Shown here piece after piece: positions 43,858 through 51,326 of a DNA stretch of 64,000 nt. Made by a program: the position numbers and the translations under genes. Under the pieces are notes generated by a model. That model was not told where the DNA came from, made no database searches, and worked only from the letters and a program-made list of their open reading frames with translations. Source of the DNA: Salinispora oceanensis. GTDB lineage: Bacteria > Actinomycetota > Actinomycetes > Mycobacteriales > Micromonosporaceae. The stretch covers positions 2,140,523 through 2,204,522 of the forward strand of contig NZ_KB911579.1 in assembly GCF_000383575.1 (NCBI RefSeq), read 5' to 3'. The first letter of the stretch is position 1. Each line of letters opens with the position of its first letter.

Positions 43858-44147
43858 GGGCCACCTCCTTCTGGCAGCACAGCGGGGGAGTGTGCGTGCC
43901 ATGGCAGGAAACGTAGGGCAGACGCTACAAGACATCGACATCTTTGAAAATGCTGAGCCGGCTCGGAAGGGGCCTGACGGGCAGTTCGCTCCCTCCCCTG
44001 GCCGGACTCGTCCGGATGGCGGCACCGCCAGCGCCGACGTTCGCGGCTGCGGGCTCAGCCCGCTCTGGGCTGTCGCTCACCGGCCGGTCGGGTCGGCGGG
44101 TGCCGGGATGTGCGCCGCGCGGGGCTTCAGGTAGAGTGGTCCCACCT

Positions 44148-44221
44148 GCGGGTGTAGTTCAATGGCAGAACATCAGCTTCCCAAGCTGACAGTGCGGGTT
44201 CGATTCCCGTCACCCGCTCCA
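44148..44221 (+). tRNA. tRNA-Gly (anticodon CCC)
   Basis: 74 nt including encoded CCA (44219-44221). Acceptor GCGGGTG/CACCCGC. The anticodon stem TCAGC/GCTGA closes the loop TTCCCAA, giving CCC. The T arm CGGGT-TCGATTC-CCGTC has a U-C mismatch-type end pair but is otherwise normal. A TAGAGT -10 element lies at 44132-44137. It decodes GGG. Its 3' end is the left copy of a direct repeat (see 44197 and 45779). Confidence 0.94.
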
Positions 44222-44275
44222 CGCACGGAAGCCCTGGTCAGGACAGATGTCCCGCCAGGGCTTCCGTCGTTCTAG
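44197..44275 (+). repeat. left copy of tRNA-Gly-derived direct repeat (attL-like)
   Basis: The 79-bp stretch from the tRNA T arm through the terminator (44197-44275) is repeated with about 8 mismatches and 1 indel at 45779-45858. The strand and order are the same. The enclosed 1.5 kb has two genes and no integrase. Confidence 0.75.
44225..44267 (+). terminator. tRNA-Gly terminator
   Basis: Perfect 13-bp stem ACGGAAGCCCTGG (44225-44237) and CCAGGGCTTCCGT (44255-44267), followed by CGTTCT. A near copy of this hairpin lies at about 45810-45850. Confidence 0.85.
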
Positions 44276-44374
44276 GTCACGCTGAAACAAGGATGGGCCA
44301 TTAGCGGGCCATTAGCTCGCCCCGGCGGCGGGTCCGCCGCCCTCGGTAACCCGCTTGACCTGTCATCATGCAAC

Positions 44375-44453
44375 TGATCATCCCGCCGCCCGCTGGTCCT
44401 GATCATCATCCCGCGACCCAAAAATGATCAACCAGGGGCTACGGTCATGATCA
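44375..44453. repeat. four TGATCA sites at 23-25-bp spacing
   Basis: TGATCA occurs at 44375, 44400, 44425 and 44448. Two of them continue into a shared TGATCATC/CATCCCGC context. The regular spacing of 25, 25 and 23 bp is visible by direct reading. Confidence 0.7.
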
Positions 44454-44578
44454 GCCGGAGTCGATCCACACCGACTCCCAGGTTAAAGATCAACGTATCG
44501 GTCTCGATCCAGCGTGGTGAATCACCGTGCGTACGATGCGGTATGCCTGCTGGCGGACCAAGCCGCTACAGTCTCCGG

Positions 44579-45118
44579 ATGATCGCTGGAATCATCGTCC
44601 CGGGGAGCGGTTACGGCCCCCAAGCCCCCTTGCTCAACCTCGCCGGCGAAGCGCTCACCGACCTCGACGCCGCAAAAGAGATCATCACGTGGACGGTGCC
44701 AAAGGGACTGCTGGACATCGGCCCCGAGCCTTTCGTCAGGGCGCACGTCGCTGCGGCACTGCACCGGCTAACCAATGCGGCACCAGACATGCAGCCCGTG
44801 ATCATCGCCAAGTCGCTCGGGACATACGCCGCCGGGCTGGCGGCGGAGCGGCAACTACCGGCTATCTGGCTGACGCCGCTCCTGAACGACAACGCAGTGG
44901 CCGAGGCGATCACCCTTAACCCAGCGCCGGCCCTGCTCGTCGGGGGGACACACGATCGAACCTGGGTTCCTGACGCTGCAGGACGGACAGGCAAGAAGGT
45001 CCTGACCATCGAAGGCGCCAACCATGCCCTGCGGCCGCATGGACCACTGAGTGCCTACACCGATGCACTGGCCACTGTGGGCATGGAAATGGAAAAGTTC
45101 TTGTCGCAATTGGTCTGA
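44579..45118 (+). CDS. small alpha/beta-hydrolase-like protein inside the tRNA-flanked segment
   Basis: 179 residues from ATG 44579 (ATG 44543 would add 12). The order is nucleophile elbow-like IIAKSLGTYAAG (Ser in A-K-S-L-G), acid candidate GGTHDRTWVPD and His in IEGANHALRPHG, matching an alpha/beta-hydrolase triad. IIVPGSGYGPQAPLL may form the oxyanion region. The substrate is unknown. Codon use is a little less GC-rich than its neighbours. It lies between the two tRNA-Gly repeat copies and may be cargo of a lost element. Confidence 0.75.
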   Translation: MIAGIIVPGSGYGPQAPLLNLAGEALTDLDAAKEIITWTVPKGLLDIGPEPFVRAHVAAALHRLTNAAPDMQPVIIAKSLGTYAAGLAAERQLPAIWLTPLLNDNAVAEAITLNPAPALLVGGTHDRTWVPDAAGRTGKKVLTIEGANHALRPHGPLSAYTDALATVGMEMEKFLSQLV

Positions 45119-45227
45119 CCGCACCAGGCCGACGATCCGGCGCACTCGCTGCCAGGGCGGCTCACAACCGGTGGTGAAGGCTGAGCCCGTCGGAGATCCG
45201 CTGGTCACGCTCCGGTGGCGTGGGCTG

Positions 45228-45617
45228 TCAGAATTCCCGCCACTCCGGCCACTGAGGCCGGTTAGCTGAGGTCAGCGCCTCGAGCATGACGTGCTCTACC
45301 TCGGCTGGGGTTAGCTGGGGACGCTTCTGCGGGATCTTGCTTCCCGCGCGGGCCGCGTACCACATCCGGCCGTCATCTTCGGTCAGCATGATGTCGGTCG
45401 GGGCCCGTCCTTCGCCGACCACGCAAACCGCCCCCCATGACCGATGGATGATCACCGTTTGGTCACGCTCCTGATGGAGTTCGCGCAGCCACCGTACGAC
45501 CGTATCCCGGTCATCGAGGCCCACGGTGTCGCCGGTTGTCACCTTCCGGAACAACCCTTGCCGCCTGGTCGTCAGACGCTCGGCGACATCCCTCGGTACG
45601 GCACTGTCCTCGCCCAT
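45228..45617 (-). CDS. hypothetical protein inside the tRNA-flanked segment
   Basis: 129 residues, mixed alpha/beta composition with two Trp-rich segments (DTVVRWLRELHQERDQTVII, HRSWGAVCVVGEGRAPTDIM, LTEDDGRMWYAARAGSKIPQ). No signal peptide or membrane helix. I do not recognise a family. It is convergent with the hydrolase-like gene and ends 110 bp from it. Confidence 0.6.
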   Translation of the reverse strand: MGEDSAVPRDVAERLTTRRQGLFRKVTTGDTVGLDDRDTVVRWLRELHQERDQTVIIHRSWGAVCVVGEGRAPTDIMLTEDDGRMWYAARAGSKIPQKRPQLTPAEVEHVMLEALTSANRPQWPEWREF

Positions 45618-45778
45618 GTGCGTTCCTCACGTTTGCTTGCTGCGGAGCGAGTCTCCTGGTCGCGGTGGTCATGGCGCAAGTTCGGCGGCGTGCCCGATCC
45701 ACGCCCGTTCCAGCGGCTACCCTCCGGTCGACAGTGGCGCGTCGACAGCCTCAACCTGATTGTCTGTCCCGCCCGACC

Positions 45779-45858
45779 GGTTCGATTTCCCGTCACCCGC
45801 TCCACGCAGGAAAGCCCTGGCCAGGGCGCATGTCCTGCCAGGGCTTCCGTCGTTCTAG
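45779..45858 (+). repeat. right copy of tRNA-Gly 3' end and terminator (attR-like)
   Basis: It starts GGTTCGATTTCCCGTCACCC and continues through CGCTCCA and a hairpin ending GTCGTTCTAG, matching 44197-44275. The sequence just upstream (45740-45778) is not tRNA, so only the 3' portion was duplicated. Confidence 0.75.
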
Positions 45859-45896
45859 CCGGCAGAAGCAGGTAGTTGCGTCGTGGTCGGCGACGA

Positions 45897-46760
45897 CTAG
45901 GCGCCGGCCCTGGTCAACAGGGTGCTGAGGATCGGCTCGGCATGGGTCCACAGCACCGCTCCGCCGATCGCCGGTACGAGGTGATGCTCGGCGCCGGGTA
46001 TCCGGGCGGTGAGCAACGATCCGTTGTCCGGCGAGTGGCTTTGGTCCAATTCGCCGTACCAGACGTCGACCGGCACGGAGATTTTGCCGAGGTCGATGGG
46101 CCAGGGGCTCATTGCCAGCACCGTGTCCCGCGCGTACCCAGCTGCCCCCTGCGCGAACGCCTCGTTCAGGGCACGACGATAGGCGGCCGCGAACCCGGCC
46201 TCGCGGTACACCGCGAGGTCACACTCCGGGCTGCCACTCAGTATGAAGTCAAGCAGCGCGTCGGCGCTGTATCCGGCGAAGAAGCGCTCAGCTTCAGCTG
46301 GGTCCCGTACCGTCCAGTCGACGAGCTTGCGTAGCTCGGCGGGCAGTGCGGAGGCGAATTCCGGCGCGGCCACCTCGTCTGCGCCGGAAACGATGGCGAG
46401 GGCAGCGGTGATGCCTCCCTCCGTACAGGCCAGCGCGAACGGCGCGCCCTGCGAGTTCCCGACCATCGCCGGCCGACCCAATCCGCGCATCGTGGTGAAC
46501 TGTCGGAGGTCGGCGACGAAGTCGGCGAAGGTCCGACCGGGCAGCGGCGTCGAGGCGCCGAGCCCCGGACGGTCCACCGAAACTAGTCGTACGCCGAGCC
46601 GGTCGATGACTTCGGCGCCGAACCCGAGCCAACGGCTGGTGGCGGCACCAGGAGAGAACAGCACGGGTGTCCCATCCGTGGGTCCCCATTCCGCCCAACC
46701 CAGCAGCCGCCCATCAGAGAGCTGGACTTCACCAACGCGGTCAGGAGCTGTTACGTACAT
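45897..46760 (-). CDS. alpha/beta-fold hydrolase
   Basis: 287 residues. Classic order: oxyanion motif LFSPGAATSRW, nucleophile in MVGNSQGAPFAL (G-N-S-Q-G), cap region, acid candidate in DVWYGELDQSHSPD, and His in PGAEHHLVPAIGG. Family members include esterases, epoxide hydrolases and haloalkane dehalogenases; nothing narrows the substrate. It lies just outside the right tRNA repeat. Confidence 0.88.
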   Translation of the reverse strand: MYVTAPDRVGEVQLSDGRLLGWAEWGPTDGTPVLFSPGAATSRWLGFGAEVIDRLGVRLVSVDRPGLGASTPLPGRTFADFVADLRQFTTMRGLGRPAMVGNSQGAPFALACTEGGITAALAIVSGADEVAAPEFASALPAELRKLVDWTVRDPAEAERFFAGYSADALLDFILSGSPECDLAVYREAGFAAAYRRALNEAFAQGAAGYARDTVLAMSPWPIDLGKISVPVDVWYGELDQSHSPDNGSLLTARIPGAEHHLVPAIGGAVLWTHAEPILSTLLTRAGA

Positions 46761-46843
46761 GAAGTAATCAAATCAAGCGGGATCAGCCTTCCTGCCGACG
46801 GCCCGTGCACTGTCCCGCATGTCACCCTGATCCGCTGCCGCCG

Positions 46844-46955
46844 GTGTTCATCACCGTCTGGAACACCAACCCTCAACCGCTTGATCTGGACAGCCACCGC
46901 CGACAAGATCCTCGCCAAGGTCCAACTCGCCCAGACCAACACTACGAAACTTCTA
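46844..46955 (+). mobile_element. IS630-type transposase C-terminal remnant, frameshifted
   Basis: VFITVWNTNPQPL in one frame continues as IWTATADKILAKVQLAQTNT in the next, after one extra base near 46878. This matches the usual C-terminal end of IS630-family transposases (WN-x-NP-x-PF-x-WTATAD-x-ILAKV). No DDE catalytic core or terminal inverted repeats are visible, so it is a dead fragment. Confidence 0.65.
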
Positions 46956-46961
46956 GCTCGC

Positions 46962-47150
46962 TCATACCGGGTCGTTTCGATCGGCGGCTGGGCCGGTCGA
47001 GGTTGGGTGAAAGAGCCCGTCCGCGCGGCGCTCCAACCGCTCGCGCAACTGCTCGAAGTGCTCGGAGCGTTCCTGCATGTCTGTGCTGTTGGCCTTCTCT
47101 GCCATCATGCTCTCGAGCTTTTCTGCGGCCATCCGCTGTTCCGCAACGAT
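46962..47150 (-). pseudogene. orphan 3' end of an unknown gene
   Basis: On the minus strand the segment reading VAEQRMAAEKLESMMAEKAN, STDMQERSEHFEQLRERLER up to a stop at 46962 has good codon bias and coiled-coil character. The frame upstream of about 47150 is merely antisense to the Crp gene. It therefore looks like the last 60 codons of a lost gene joined to other DNA. I cannot assign the parent gene. Confidence 0.45.
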
Positions 47151-47154
47151 GGCG

Positions 47155-47654
47155 ATGACCGACGGCCGGCAAGCACTCATAGACGTCCGGGTCTCGGGCG
47201 ACATGATCGGAGAGATGTCCGCCCTCAACGGGGAGCCGCGCTCTGCAACCGTGACCACCTGCCGGACCTCGAAGATCCGGATCATCCGGCGTAACGAACT
47301 CCGTGCCTTCCTCCGCGTCTACCCTGACGCGGCCATGCAACTGGCCGGCATCGTTGCAAACCGCCTTCGCGCCGCGAACCGCCGCCGCGTTGATTTCGCC
47401 TCCCACCCCGTCAAGATTCGCCTGGCCCGGTTCTTTGGGAGATCGCCGCGGCCTATGGCTATCGCGATCGCGACGGCATCGTCGTCGACATCCACCTGAC
47501 CCAGGATGAGCTGGCGACCATGTGCGGTGTAGCTGAGATTACGTTACAGAAGGCCCTGCGCGAGCTACGAACGGCGGGCATTGTCGCCACCGGCTGCCGT
47601 CGGATGCTGGTACGCGACGCCGCTGCCCTCCAGCGGTACGCCGATACCCCTTGA
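47155..47654 (+). pseudogene. truncated and frameshifted Crp/Fnr-family regulator
   Basis: From 47155 one frame encodes the second half of a cyclic-nucleotide-binding domain (ALIDVRVSGDMIGEMSALNG, EPRSATVTTCRTSKIRIIRR, LRAFLRVYPDAAMQLAGIVA). Near 47435 the frame shifts, and a second frame encodes the Crp-type HTH (VVDIHLTQDELATMCGVAEI, TLQKALRELRTAGIVATGCR) to a stop at 47652-47654. About 60-80 N-terminal residues, including the start of the beta roll, are missing and replaced by unrelated DNA. It is unlikely to give a working regulator. Confidence 0.8.
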
Positions 47655-47719
47655 GGGCTGGCTTCTCATCGGGTCATCCGACCTCCATTCGAGGAGCGGG
47701 TAGTGGCGGAGTCGGCGAT

Positions 47720-47830
47720 TCAGGCGGGCTGTATGTCGAGCAGCTCGGGTGATGGAAGCTCGTCGGGGTCTCGGTCCCCGACACCGAGCCAATCGATACC
47801 GCCCAGGATCGATTCCCTGCCGTTTGTCAT
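47720..47830 (-). CDS. possible 36-residue peptide
   Basis: ATG 47830 to TGA 47720. The peptide begins MTNGRESILGGIDWLGVGDR and ends in a Pro/Leu/Asp-rich stretch (LPSPELLDIQPA). Codon bias is normal, but no clear ribosome-binding site is seen. It could be a small protein, a precursor-like peptide, or the edge of another decayed gene. It diverges from the VOC gene 22 bp away. Confidence 0.25.
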   Translation of the reverse strand: MTNGRESILGGIDWLGVGDRDPDELPSPELLDIQPA

Positions 47831-47852
47831 ACCAGCGAGTCAGGATGGGTCC

Positions 47853-48263
47853 ATGCGTGGACGGATCACCGATGACAGCGCCATGCCGAGAGCAGGGCGG
47901 CGGGACTACTGGGGCGTGGTGCTGGACGCACCGGACGCGGCGATGCTCGCCCGGTTCTACACCGAGTTGCTTGGTTGGCAGGTCGACCAAGAGGAGCCGG
48001 ATTTCGTTAGCATCGCCGCGCCGGATGGTGTGGCCTATCTGGCGGTGCAGACCGCCGCCGGCTACCAGCGCCCCACGTGGCCGACCACCTCAGGCGCTCC
48101 GCAGATGATGCTGCACCTGGATTTTGAGGTGTCAGACCTGGGTGCGGCGGTGGCGCACGCGGTGGAACTGGGCGCGACGGTCGCCGACCACCAACCACAG
48201 CAGCGGGTGCGGGTGCTGTTCGACCCTGCTGGGCACCCCTTCTGCCTCTATCTGGGCGACTGA
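47853..48263 (+). CDS. VOC-family (glyoxalase-like) protein
   Basis: 136 residues. Two beta-alpha-beta-beta-beta modules of the vicinal-oxygen-chelate fold: YWGVVLDAPDAAMLARFYTE LLGWQV and LHLDFEVSDLGAAVAHAVEL GATV, ending LFDPAGHPFCLYLGD, the usual C-terminal strand. Metal ligands are His in LHLDFEV and the second position near the end; some are replaced, so activity is unsure. ATG 47853 is used, with ATG 47883 as alternative. Confidence 0.85.
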   Translation: MRGRITDDSAMPRAGRRDYWGVVLDAPDAAMLARFYTELLGWQVDQEEPDFVSIAAPDGVAYLAVQTAAGYQRPTWPTTSGAPQMMLHLDFEVSDLGAAVAHAVELGATVADHQPQQRVRVLFDPAGHPFCLYLGD

Positions 48264-48329
48264 CCGGCAGGGATGTCCTACGTGGACCGCTGCGGTCTGC
48301 TCGGGTGGTGCCCCGAGTAGCCTTCGACC

Positions 48330-48809
48330 ATGGGTCAAGTCGTGAAACTGCGGGACATGCGCCAGGATGAGTACGACGTCTACTCGGATCAGCAGCTCCG
48401 GGAGTATGCGGAGTCTCAGACCGGGTTGGTTTCGACCGAAGCCGCCCGGCGGAAGGCAGCTCGGGATCGGGAGAAGTTCCTGCCCCACGGGCTGGCCACC
48501 GAGCGCCATCGGCTGTTGGTGGCGGAGAACAGCAGCGGGGAGGCGGTCGGAGTCCTCTGGCTCGGCTTGGACGACCCGCGCAGTGAGTCGGCGGAGATGG
48601 CCTGGATCTTCGATATCAGGGTTGATCCCGCCCACCGACGGCTGGGCTACGGCGCTGCCATCCTGTCGGCGGCCGAGGAGCTGGCCCGGGAGGCGGGGGC
48701 GCTGCGCCTGGGGCTCAACGTCTTCGGTTACAACAAGCCGGCGATCGCCCTGTACGAGCAGAGCGGGTACGAGATGACCACCCAGCAGATGGCGAAGCCG
48801 CTGCGCTGA
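48330..48809 (+). CDS. GNAT-family N-acetyltransferase
   Basis: 159 residues. Acetyl-CoA-binding motif in FDIRVDPAHRRLGYGAAILS (R-x-x-G-x-G/A, RRLGYGA), preceded by the beta-4 strand SAEMAWIFDIRV and followed by LRLGLNVFGYNKPAIALYEQ, SGYEM. This is a complete GNAT fold with an N-terminal extra helix. The acceptor is unknown. TAGCCT (48318-48323) 6 bases before the ATG suggests a leaderless mRNA. Confidence 0.88.
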   Translation: MGQVVKLRDMRQDEYDVYSDQQLREYAESQTGLVSTEAARRKAARDREKFLPHGLATERHRLLVAENSSGEAVGVLWLGLDDPRSESAEMAWIFDIRVDPAHRRLGYGAAILSAAEELAREAGALRLGLNVFGYNKPAIALYEQSGYEMTTQQMAKPLR

Positions 48810-48925
48810 CGGGCGGCGCTTCGCTGCGTACGGCGATCAACAGTTGGGTGAGTCCGCTCGCGTACCGCCGAGCCTTTTCCCTGGCCACCGCGGTGCGGTG
48901 CGGCGAAGGGGATAGGCTGGTGATC

Positions 48926-49810
48926 ATGCGGATCGGCATTGTGATCCTTCCAGACCAGCGCTGGGCGGAGTCGGAGCGGCGTTGGCGGCAGGCGGACGAG
49001 TGGGGCTTCGACCACGCCTGGACCTATGACCATCTGGGCTGGCGGGACCTGGTGGACGGGCCCTGGTTCGACTCGATGACCACCTTGACCGCCGCCGCGG
49101 CCTCGACCCGCCAGATTCGGCTGGGCACCCTGGTCGCGTCGCCGAACTTCCGGCATCCGGCCGCCTTCGCTCGCCAGGTCACCGCCCTCGACGATGTGTC
49201 CGGCGGTCGGGCCCTGCTCGGTCTGGGCGCGGGCGGCATCGGGTTCGACGCCGCGGTGTTCGGCGGCGAGACCCTTCCGCCGCGGCAGCGGGTGGACCGG
49301 TTCAGCGAGTTCGTCGAGCTGCTTGACCTGGTGTTGCGCGAGGATGGGACGACATGGCGGGGTGACTGGTTCACCGCGGTGGACGCGCGGAACAACCCGG
49401 GCTGCGTCCAGACGCCGCGGGTGCCGTTCGTCGTCGCCGCCAACGGACCTCGTTCGATGCGGCTCGCGGTCCGGTACGGCCAGGGCTGGGTCACCACCGG
49501 CCCCACCACTGATGACCTGGAGGCGTGGTGGGATGGGGTGGTGGATCTGGCCGCTCGGCTGGACAAGTCGTTGGCCTCGGTCGGCCGCGATCCCGGTTCC
49601 CTCGACCGGCACCTGTTGGTGGACTCCGCGCCGGTCTTCTCGCTCCGTAGCGCGGAGTTCTTCGCCGAGCAGGTGGGGCGGGCCGCGGCACTCGGGTTCA
49701 CCGACGTGATCACCCACTGGCCCCGGTCCAGTAGCTGGTACGCGGGGGAGGAGGCGGTCCTGGAGGAGGTCGCCTCCCAGCTGCCGGAGCTGCGCCGGCT
49801 GACCGGCTGA
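48926..49810 (+). CDS. LLM-class flavin/F420-dependent oxidoreductase
   Basis: 294 residues. Luciferase-like TIM barrel: IGIVILPDQRWAESERRWRQ, WTYDHLGW, RIRLGTLVASPNFRHPAAFA-type strand (IRLGTLVASPNFRHP), SGGRALLGLGAGGIGFDAAV and ADGWV-like YGQGWVTTG. Binds FMN or F420 and reduces or oxidises an unknown substrate. Actinomycetes have many such paralogues. TAGGCT (48913-48918) lies 7 bases before the ATG, again suggesting leaderless transcription. Convergent with the phosphoribosyltransferase, which ends 22 bp away. Confidence 0.9.
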   Translation: MRIGIVILPDQRWAESERRWRQADEWGFDHAWTYDHLGWRDLVDGPWFDSMTTLTAAAASTRQIRLGTLVASPNFRHPAAFARQVTALDDVSGGRALLGLGAGGIGFDAAVFGGETLPPRQRVDRFSEFVELLDLVLREDGTTWRGDWFTAVDARNNPGCVQTPRVPFVVAANGPRSMRLAVRYGQGWVTTGPTTDDLEAWWDGVVDLAARLDKSLASVGRDPGSLDRHLLVDSAPVFSLRSAEFFAEQVGRAAALGFTDVITHWPRSSSWYAGEEAVLEEVASQLPELRRLTG

Positions 49811-49831
49811 CCGAGCTACCTCGGCGGTGGC

Positions 49832-50383
49832 TCAGGGGGTGAGGTCGGCGCCGGTCAGCAGGCTCTGGATCCGGAGCTCGGCGGCGACTTCCGGGGGACA
49901 GTCGGCCACCACCGTGGCGGTGCCGATGGCGGTGGCGCCCCGGGCCGCGCAGATGTCATAGAGGGCGCGCACCTGGGCTCCGGTGGAGACCCAGTCGTCC
50001 ACCACCAGCACCCGGTCTCCGGCGTCGAGGTTCCGGTCTCGTACGGCGAGGTCGAGTCGCCGCCCGCGATAGTCCGGCGGCCCCTGTGCCCAGGTGAGTG
50101 TGCCCGGGGGGAGGCGGCCGTCGCCGGGCTTGTGGGCTGCGACGAAGCCGATGCCGAGCGCGGTCGCGGCGAGTGGTCCGAGTAGGTAGCCGGTGACCGC
50201 AGGGGAGATCACTACCGTTGGCCGGGACTGCTGGAAGGGTTTGACCAGGGCCGGGCCGAGGCGGGCCAGCACCGTCGGGTCCCGCCACCAGCCGGAGATG
50301 TCACTGACCAGATGGGTGGCGCCCGGTCCCGGGTCGATCCAACGGATCAGCTCGGCTAGACGTCCACTCAACTCGGGGCGCAT
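49832..50383 (-). CDS. type I phosphoribosyltransferase-like protein
   Basis: 183 residues from ATG 50383. The PRPP-binding motif is DRVLVVDDWVSTGAQVRALY (two acidic residues followed by STGAQ in the P-loop). The N-terminal hood region and VVISPAVTGYLLGPLAATAL, GIGFVAAHKPGDGRLP, YRGRRLDLAVRD fit an adenine/xanthine PRTase-like fold. The W after VDD is a variation on the usual D-D-x-x-A/S-T-G. The base substrate is not determinable. Confidence 0.85.
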   Translation of the reverse strand: MRPELSGRLAELIRWIDPGPGATHLVSDISGWWRDPTVLARLGPALVKPFQQSRPTVVISPAVTGYLLGPLAATALGIGFVAAHKPGDGRLPPGTLTWAQGPPDYRGRRLDLAVRDRNLDAGDRVLVVDDWVSTGAQVRALYDICAARGATAIGTATVVADCPPEVAAELRIQSLLTGADLTP

Positions 50384-50479
50384 ACCGCCATTCTGGTTCA
50401 CTGCCGGCGATCGGCTAGCCGGACCAATGCCGATCGGATGATCGGCTATTCGTTTCCCCATAAATCGGGCAATACCTCC

Positions 50480-51226
50480 ATGATCACGTTGACTTCGGAT
50501 GTGCTTCGCTCGCTACGGTCCGACCCGCTTTGTTCAGTTGGCGAAAGGATCGGGCTGGTGGCCGGCAGGCATGCGCGTACCCGAAGGGTCTCCCCGACCG
50601 GCGTCGCGGCAACCGCGGCGATCGGTGTCGTGCTCGCGATCGGTGGGACGGTGGGTACCGTCCGGCTGACCTCCGCCAACGAGCCTGACCGGTTCGTCGC
50701 GGTCGTGCCGACCACGGTTGACTCTCCGGCGGCTCCGCCCGCCCCGCTCTCCGCTTCGCCGAGCGCCTCGCCGAGTGTCCCGCCGAGCGCCAGCGCCCCG
50801 TCTACTCCAGCCGGGAGCCCCACGCCCACCCGGACGACCGAGGCGCCGTCCCGGAGCAAGCCGAGATCCAGCACGCCGCAGCCGGCCGCGACGACGCCAA
50901 CCAGCGCCGCCCCGACGCCGACCAGCGCCGCGCCGACCGTGGTGGAGGCCGGGTCCTGCGGCGCCTCCTACTACTCCGAGGGGCAGCTCACGGCGAGCGG
51001 AGAGGCCTTTGACCCCTCGGCGATGACCGCCGCCCACAAGACCCTGCCGTTCGACACGATGGTGCGGGTCACCAACCCGGTTACCAGTACGTCGGTGACG
51101 GTGCGGATCAATGACCGGGGCCCGTTCGTCACGGGGCGCTGCATCGACCTGTCCCAGGCTGCCTTCGCGGTGATCGCCCCACTGAGCGCGGGACACGTCG
51201 AGGTTCGGTACGAGGTGTTGGGCTGA
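50480..51226 (+). CDS. RlpA-like double-psi beta-barrel membrane-anchored protein
   Basis: 248 residues from ATG 50480; ATG 50438 and GTG 50558 (with GAAAGGA upstream) are alternatives. One membrane helix at about residues 40-62 (TGVAATAAIGVVLAIGGTVG). A Pro/Ser/Thr linker of about 80 residues follows. The C-terminal RlpA/DPBB domain (about 160-248) reads GSCGASYYSEGQLTASGEAF, MTAAHKTLPFDTMVRVTNPV, VRINDRGPFVTGRCIDLSQA, with the D in NDRGPF typical of the lytic-transglycosylase/expansin-like barrel. It probably acts on the cell wall. Confidence 0.85.
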   Translation: MITLTSDVLRSLRSDPLCSVGERIGLVAGRHARTRRVSPTGVAATAAIGVVLAIGGTVGTVRLTSANEPDRFVAVVPTTVDSPAAPPAPLSASPSASPSVPPSASAPSTPAGSPTPTRTTEAPSRSKPRSSTPQPAATTPTSAAPTPTSAAPTVVEAGSCGASYYSEGQLTASGEAFDPSAMTAAHKTLPFDTMVRVTNPVTSTSVTVRINDRGPFVTGRCIDLSQAAFAVIAPLSAGHVEVRYEVLG

Positions 51227-51326
51227 GCCGACCACCAACCGCGAACGGCTTCCCGGGGTGACCCGCACAGTCAGAACCACCTCAGATGTCAGGTCAGGTT
51301 CGTTCAACGACCACTGTCCATCAGGC

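Larger units (their letters stand above)
44222..44578. other. 357-bp non-coding stretch after tRNA-Gly
   Basis: It contains the tRNA terminator, a short direct repeat GGGCCATTAG (44294-44303 region, twice), and four evenly spaced TGATCA sites (44375-44453). Possible -10 elements TACGAT (44532-44537) and TACAGT (44567-44572) precede alternative starts of the next gene. I see no gene in it. Confidence 0.6.
46761..47852. other. 1.1-kb region of gene remnants
   Basis: No intact gene above 100 residues is convincing here. It contains, in order, a transposase tail (46844-46955), the 3' end of an unknown gene on the minus strand (46962 to about 47150), a broken Crp/Fnr gene (47155-47654) and a 36-codon open frame (47720-47830). 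The joins are abrupt, which indicates past rearrangement. Confidence 0.65.

Noticed and set aside
45740..45858. A second complete tRNA-Gly gene at the right repeat
   Set aside because: Only the T arm and 3' acceptor strand match; the preceding bases have no D or anticodon arm.
46962..47285. A 107-codon minus-strand gene
   Set aside because: Its first half is antisense to the Crp-like domain; only the last 60 codons look genuinely coding, so it was listed as a remnant.
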